Shown piece by piece: positions 61,171 through 64,000 of a stretch of 64,000 nt of DNA. The stretch comes from Lenzites betulinus. Taxonomy: Eukaryota > Basidiomycota > Agaricomycetes > Polyporales > Polyporaceae. The notes beneath the pieces are model-generated. The model made no database searches and was not told where the DNA came from. It saw only the letters and a list, made by a program, of their open reading frames with translations. The position numbers were made by a program, and so were the translations under genes. The stretch is taken from contig JABYQU010000021.1 in assembly GCA_022264855.1 (NCBI GenBank), positions 1 through 64,000 of the forward strand, in the 5' to 3' direction. The first letter of the stretch is position 1. Each line of letters begins with the position of its first letter.

Positions 61171-62589
61171 TACATGTTCCAATTCTCAGACTGGGTCTTA
61201 CTGATACAGCAGGTGTGTCCGAACCCTCTCATTCTCATGCTAGCTATACTGATGTTGACAGATGGGCGGATAGACGTACAGGTGTCGGGTTATAGAGTTC
61301 CGGTTTACAGTTCAATACGATGACAATGCTTCAACCAAAGACTCGACGGGGACTGAAGAGACTGCCGAACGGCTCGCCATCCTCTATGCAGGACGTCAGG
61401 CCCCACCGTAAACCGGTAAGACCAGATGAAGTGGATCTCGAAGACATGGACAGAAGAAGATGCATATACGCCATGCTACGTGCGTCATATCGGATTCTCA
61501 CCTACCTCACGACCAGCGCCGCACCCATACCTCTAGACGCAGATTCATTGGCCTTCGCGCGTGTGTGCGACGGGCAGGAGGCGGGTGCCGTCACTCGTTC
61601 TGGTGAGCTCGTTCGTTCGCTCGTTGTAGGCTTCGTGAATTCGACGTCGCGAAGGGCTCCGGGGCGGAGGCAATGCGACCATCGGCGTGCGTAGCGGGGG
61701 ACTCCCCAGCGTTGGATACACAACTCAATGCGAAGGGCTGGCCTTCTGGGACCGTGTCTGCCCAGAGCGCGCGCTCGCGGTGCAGATCTTCCGGTGCGCA
61801 AGTACATCTGTGAATAAGCAAAATCATTCCTTCAATATGCCCTCCAATCTTCGCGACAGGGCACCTGTCAAGTAACTCGCCGCGGGTTGCGACTGCAACT
61901 TAATGGACGTGATCGCAGTCCCCCCGACCAGCGTATACGTACCACGCAACGCACGCACTATATCTAAGGAGGTTAGCACCACTTCCCCTCGGCTGTTGTT
62001 ACGCGCTGAACAGTCTTATGGACGAGGCTCGGTGGACAGATGACGCTCCAGGACCATGGGGCCTGGCCCGCATGTGGACGCGCGCGTACGAGCCGACGTC
62101 GCCCTTGCGCCCATCTCCCATCTCCCATCACTGTGCACAAGTATTATTGCAAGACCGGCCTCGACGTTCGCGCCAATAGTCAATATTGTGCATCAAGTGG
62201 ACGCAGATGCGTTCTCCGGACCAGACGAATTAACGCGTGACGGGAAAGGTCAAGTTAGGCACCCCTGGTCAGTGATCCCCGTTTCCGTTCCCGCGCGCGG
62301 TGAGTATGCAGCAGTCTCGACCCTCGGACCCGCGACAATGGTAAGTAGGGGAGCCTGGATCAGGAGTGTCTGGGCATTTTCGACGACTCGAAAAAGTCGA
62401 CATTAATTCGAGGTCAAAGATAGGTCAAAGAGCGCGGTTCTTAGTGCCCACATTCAAAATGGGCCAATTTAAAATTCCAGCCCGTTCACCAGATCCACCC
62501 GCCCTCGAATCCGACGCACCGGAACCCCCGCAAAGCGCAATCTCGCCGTATGTCTCAGATCTCACTCTAGCCTCCAGCTGCCCTCAGTC
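61171..62589. other. Intergenic, no gene recognised
   Basis: About 1.4 kb downstream of the third MFS gene. One plus-strand frame (61320-61694) lacks any recognised domain. Nothing else is supported. Confidence 0.5.
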
Positions 62590-62741
62590 GAGTCTCGACT
62601 CACTACATGTTAGCGGGGCCATTTAGAAAACCCGCCTAGTCCTACCCACTTTAGACGGCCGTATAGGCACTACTCGTAGTGTAGCAGCAGTAGCTAATAC
62701 ATTACAATCAGAACAAAACAAAAAAAGAGTCTCGACTCACT
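62590..62741 (+). mobile_element. Short retro-insertion (SINE or 5'-truncated LINE) with 15-bp target-site duplication
   Basis: A 15-base sequence, GAGTCTCGACTCACT, occurs at 62590-62604 and again at 62727-62741. Between them lie 122 bases (62605-62726) ending in an A-rich tail, AAAACAAAAAA. A perfect flanking duplication plus 3' A-tail is the standard signature of target-primed reverse transcription. The body contains TAGCAGCAGTAGCTAATACATTAC before the tail and no coding sequence. It may be a dead-on-arrival LINE end or a SINE. It shows no obvious relation to the LINE end at 1921-2118. Confidence 0.85.
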
Positions 62742-63532
62742 CACCCCGGACCACCCGCACGAGCGCAAGCCGAAACCTCAAACCTCAAACTTGTTTGGCG
62801 AGCGAGCGTGCCTGAGTCCGCGCGACGTCATGCACGCCAAGCGTATGAAGCTTTAAGCTTCGGAGACACTATGCACGACCGCGGGCCCTGTGCATGTGCA
62901 CGCGCCGAGACCGGCGTAATTGCGTCGCTGAGTCGCTGAGGTTCGAGCGCCACAGGGCATGGGCGTCGTCACCAGGGTACTGAATACTGAGTCACTTCCT
63001 TCAGCTTCAAACACAGTTGTGAACTCGAACCTCGTCTGACAAGTGAACCCTCGAACCCCCGAATCCCGAACCGATCCAGGAGAAAGCGCACGCTTCATTA
63101 ATCAGGCTGCCGCAGCCCGTGCCGAATGTAAGATGGCTACTTCTGGTAGCGCCTCTAGCTAGCTAGCTACTATGCTACTGGTACGTAGCGGCGTGCATCT
63201 GCACCGAGAGCCCCCCGCAGGCTCCACAGGATGAGGAGTGCGGGGGGAGAGGAGAGGAGAGGGGAGAGGGCAAGGGGGACAGGACGAGCCTTATCGTATG
63301 ATACACTAGGAGCGTCCAGGCTTCATGTTGTCGGGCGGAGCGGGACCGTACTGCAAGATGTGCATGTAAGCGAAGGAGATATGAGCGGGAGACGATCCGC
63401 TAGAGCGAGAGAGCCGACGAGGGAGTGTGAACGGGTGGATGGGAACGAGTGTGCTGCTTCGGGCGCGCCTGCTCGGAGGCGCCAGCCCGTCATATACATA
63501 CGCGCACCACCACCGCACGCACACGCACACGC
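62742..63532. other. 3' flank of the right-end P450
   Basis: About 0.8 kb. A CTAGCTAGCTAGCTA run occurs at 63156-63170 and a G/A-rich purine tract at 63240-63285. No gene was recognised. Confidence 0.5.
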
Positions 63533-64000
63533 TCACTGCGCGAGGGTGACATGCAGCGGGAGGAGCCCGCCACGGCCGTCCACGACCGGCTGCAGCGTCG
63601 GCGAGATCTTCTCCTGCACAACCGCCGTCGTCTCGTGGAACTCCAGACTCCTCACGAGCGTCGCGAGGATGACCTTGAACTCGAAGACCGCGAGCCGGTA
63701 CCCGATGCAGTTGCGCGGGCCGTCGCAGAACGTGACGAGCCCGCTCCAGCCGTGCGGGAGCTCCGCGGGGGGCGGGACGCGCCCGGGCGTGAGCCACCGC
63801 GCGGGGTCGAAGCGCGCGGCGTCGGGGCCCCAGACGGCCGGGTTCACGTGCATCGTCGTGAACGGGATGTGGAAGACCTGCCCGGCGGAGATGTTCACGG
63901 CGGTGAGCGTCTCGCCCGCGGCGGTGCGGATCGGCTTGCTCAGCGGGATAACGTCGTCGTGCAGCGCGACGCGCTCGGTCTGCGGCGAGGCGGGGTGCAG
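63533..64000 (-). CDS. Cytochrome P450, C-terminal part (cut by window edge)
   Basis: Only the last 150 or so codons are present; the rest lies beyond base 64000. PERF-type motif FDPARWLTPG is preceded by AVWGPDAARF, and the haem-binding loop is FCDGPRNCIGYRLAVFEFKVIL with the ligand Cys in place. It ends GGLLPLHVTLAQ at a TGA (63533-63535). An alternative model could splice at the GTGAGC that overlaps this stop to an acceptor near 63353, giving a slightly different tail. Its haem loop (GPRNCIG) and PERF region differ clearly from the P450 at 32930-35388 (AGSRACIG), so the two are not recent duplicates. Confidence 0.9.
   Translation of the reverse strand: MHPASPQTERVALHDDVIPLSKPIRTAAGETLTAVNISAGQVFHIPFTTMHVNPAVWGPDAARFDPARWLTPGRVPPPAELPHGWSGLVTFCDGPRNCIGYRLAVFEFKVILATLVRSLEFHETTAVVQEKISPTLQPVVDGRGGLLPLHVTLAQ

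Noticed and set aside
62742..63532. GCTAGCTAGCTAGC-like run and purine tract as regulatory elements
   Set aside because: Simple sequence repeats only; no supporting context.
45698..64000. MFS genes and P450 as a secondary-metabolite gene cluster
   Set aside because: No synthase (polyketide, non-ribosomal peptide or terpene type) and no other tailoring enzyme is present. The P450 at the right edge is only partly visible.

Overview
The window is nuclear DNA of a filamentous basidiomycete, most likely an Agaricomycete (mushroom or polypore lineage). The reasons are GC-rich coding sequence, genes cut by many short GT-AG introns (mostly about 50-70 nt), short TATA-to-ATG distances, and gene families typical of that group. 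These include a lactose-permease-like sugar porter, a conserved seven-helix membrane protein, cytochromes P450 and MFS transporters of the 'AGWNDGT.GPLLPR' type. No rRNA, tRNA, CRISPR array or bacterial operon was found. Gene models were spliced by eye from reading frame, splice consensus and protein-family motifs.

Layout. 1-2118: 3' part of a decayed non-LTR retrotransposon (RNase H domain, poly(A) tail). 4425-6524 (-): sugar transporter. 8486-13440 (-) ATG11 and 13932-16326 (+) STN1, head to head. 17968-19028 (+): Ras GTPase. 19770-19845: 35-bp-stem inverted repeat covering the stop codon of a coiled-coil gene, 19818-20785 (-). 23325-24103 (+): small CsbD-like protein. 24729-27530 (-) GFA1 and 29520-32544 (+) SEC2, head to head. 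32930-35388 (-): cytochrome P450 lying between two direct copies of the SEC2 3' end (32449-32810 and 36001-36375). 36460-37864 (-): SPP2. 39077-40328 (+): C2H2 zinc-finger gene of unusual composition. 40496-41367 (-): TENA/THI-4 protein. 41776-45286 (-) SEC24 with an N-terminal WW domain, head to head with 45698-47878 (+), the first of three paralogous MFS genes. 49175-50875 (-): seven-helix membrane protein. 50876-56237: 5.4 kb without a recognisable gene. 56238-58323 and 59135-61170 (+): the other two MFS paralogues. 62590-62741: small retro-insertion with a 15-bp target-site duplication. 63533-64000 (-): C-terminal part of a second P450, cut by the window edge.

Most genes are conserved single-copy housekeeping loci: autophagy scaffold, telomere capping, Ras signalling, hexosamine/chitin precursor supply, secretion (a Rab-exchange factor and a COPII coat subunit) and splicing. 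They do not form one pathway. The accessory layer is the retroelement pieces, the two P450s, the MFS triplet, the zinc-finger gene and the repeat structures. I do not see a clear new multi-gene system. The observations most worth checking are the P450 inserted between duplicated SEC2 ends, the long hairpin at 19770-19845 with mirrored C-terminal coding, and the compositionally odd zinc-finger gene.
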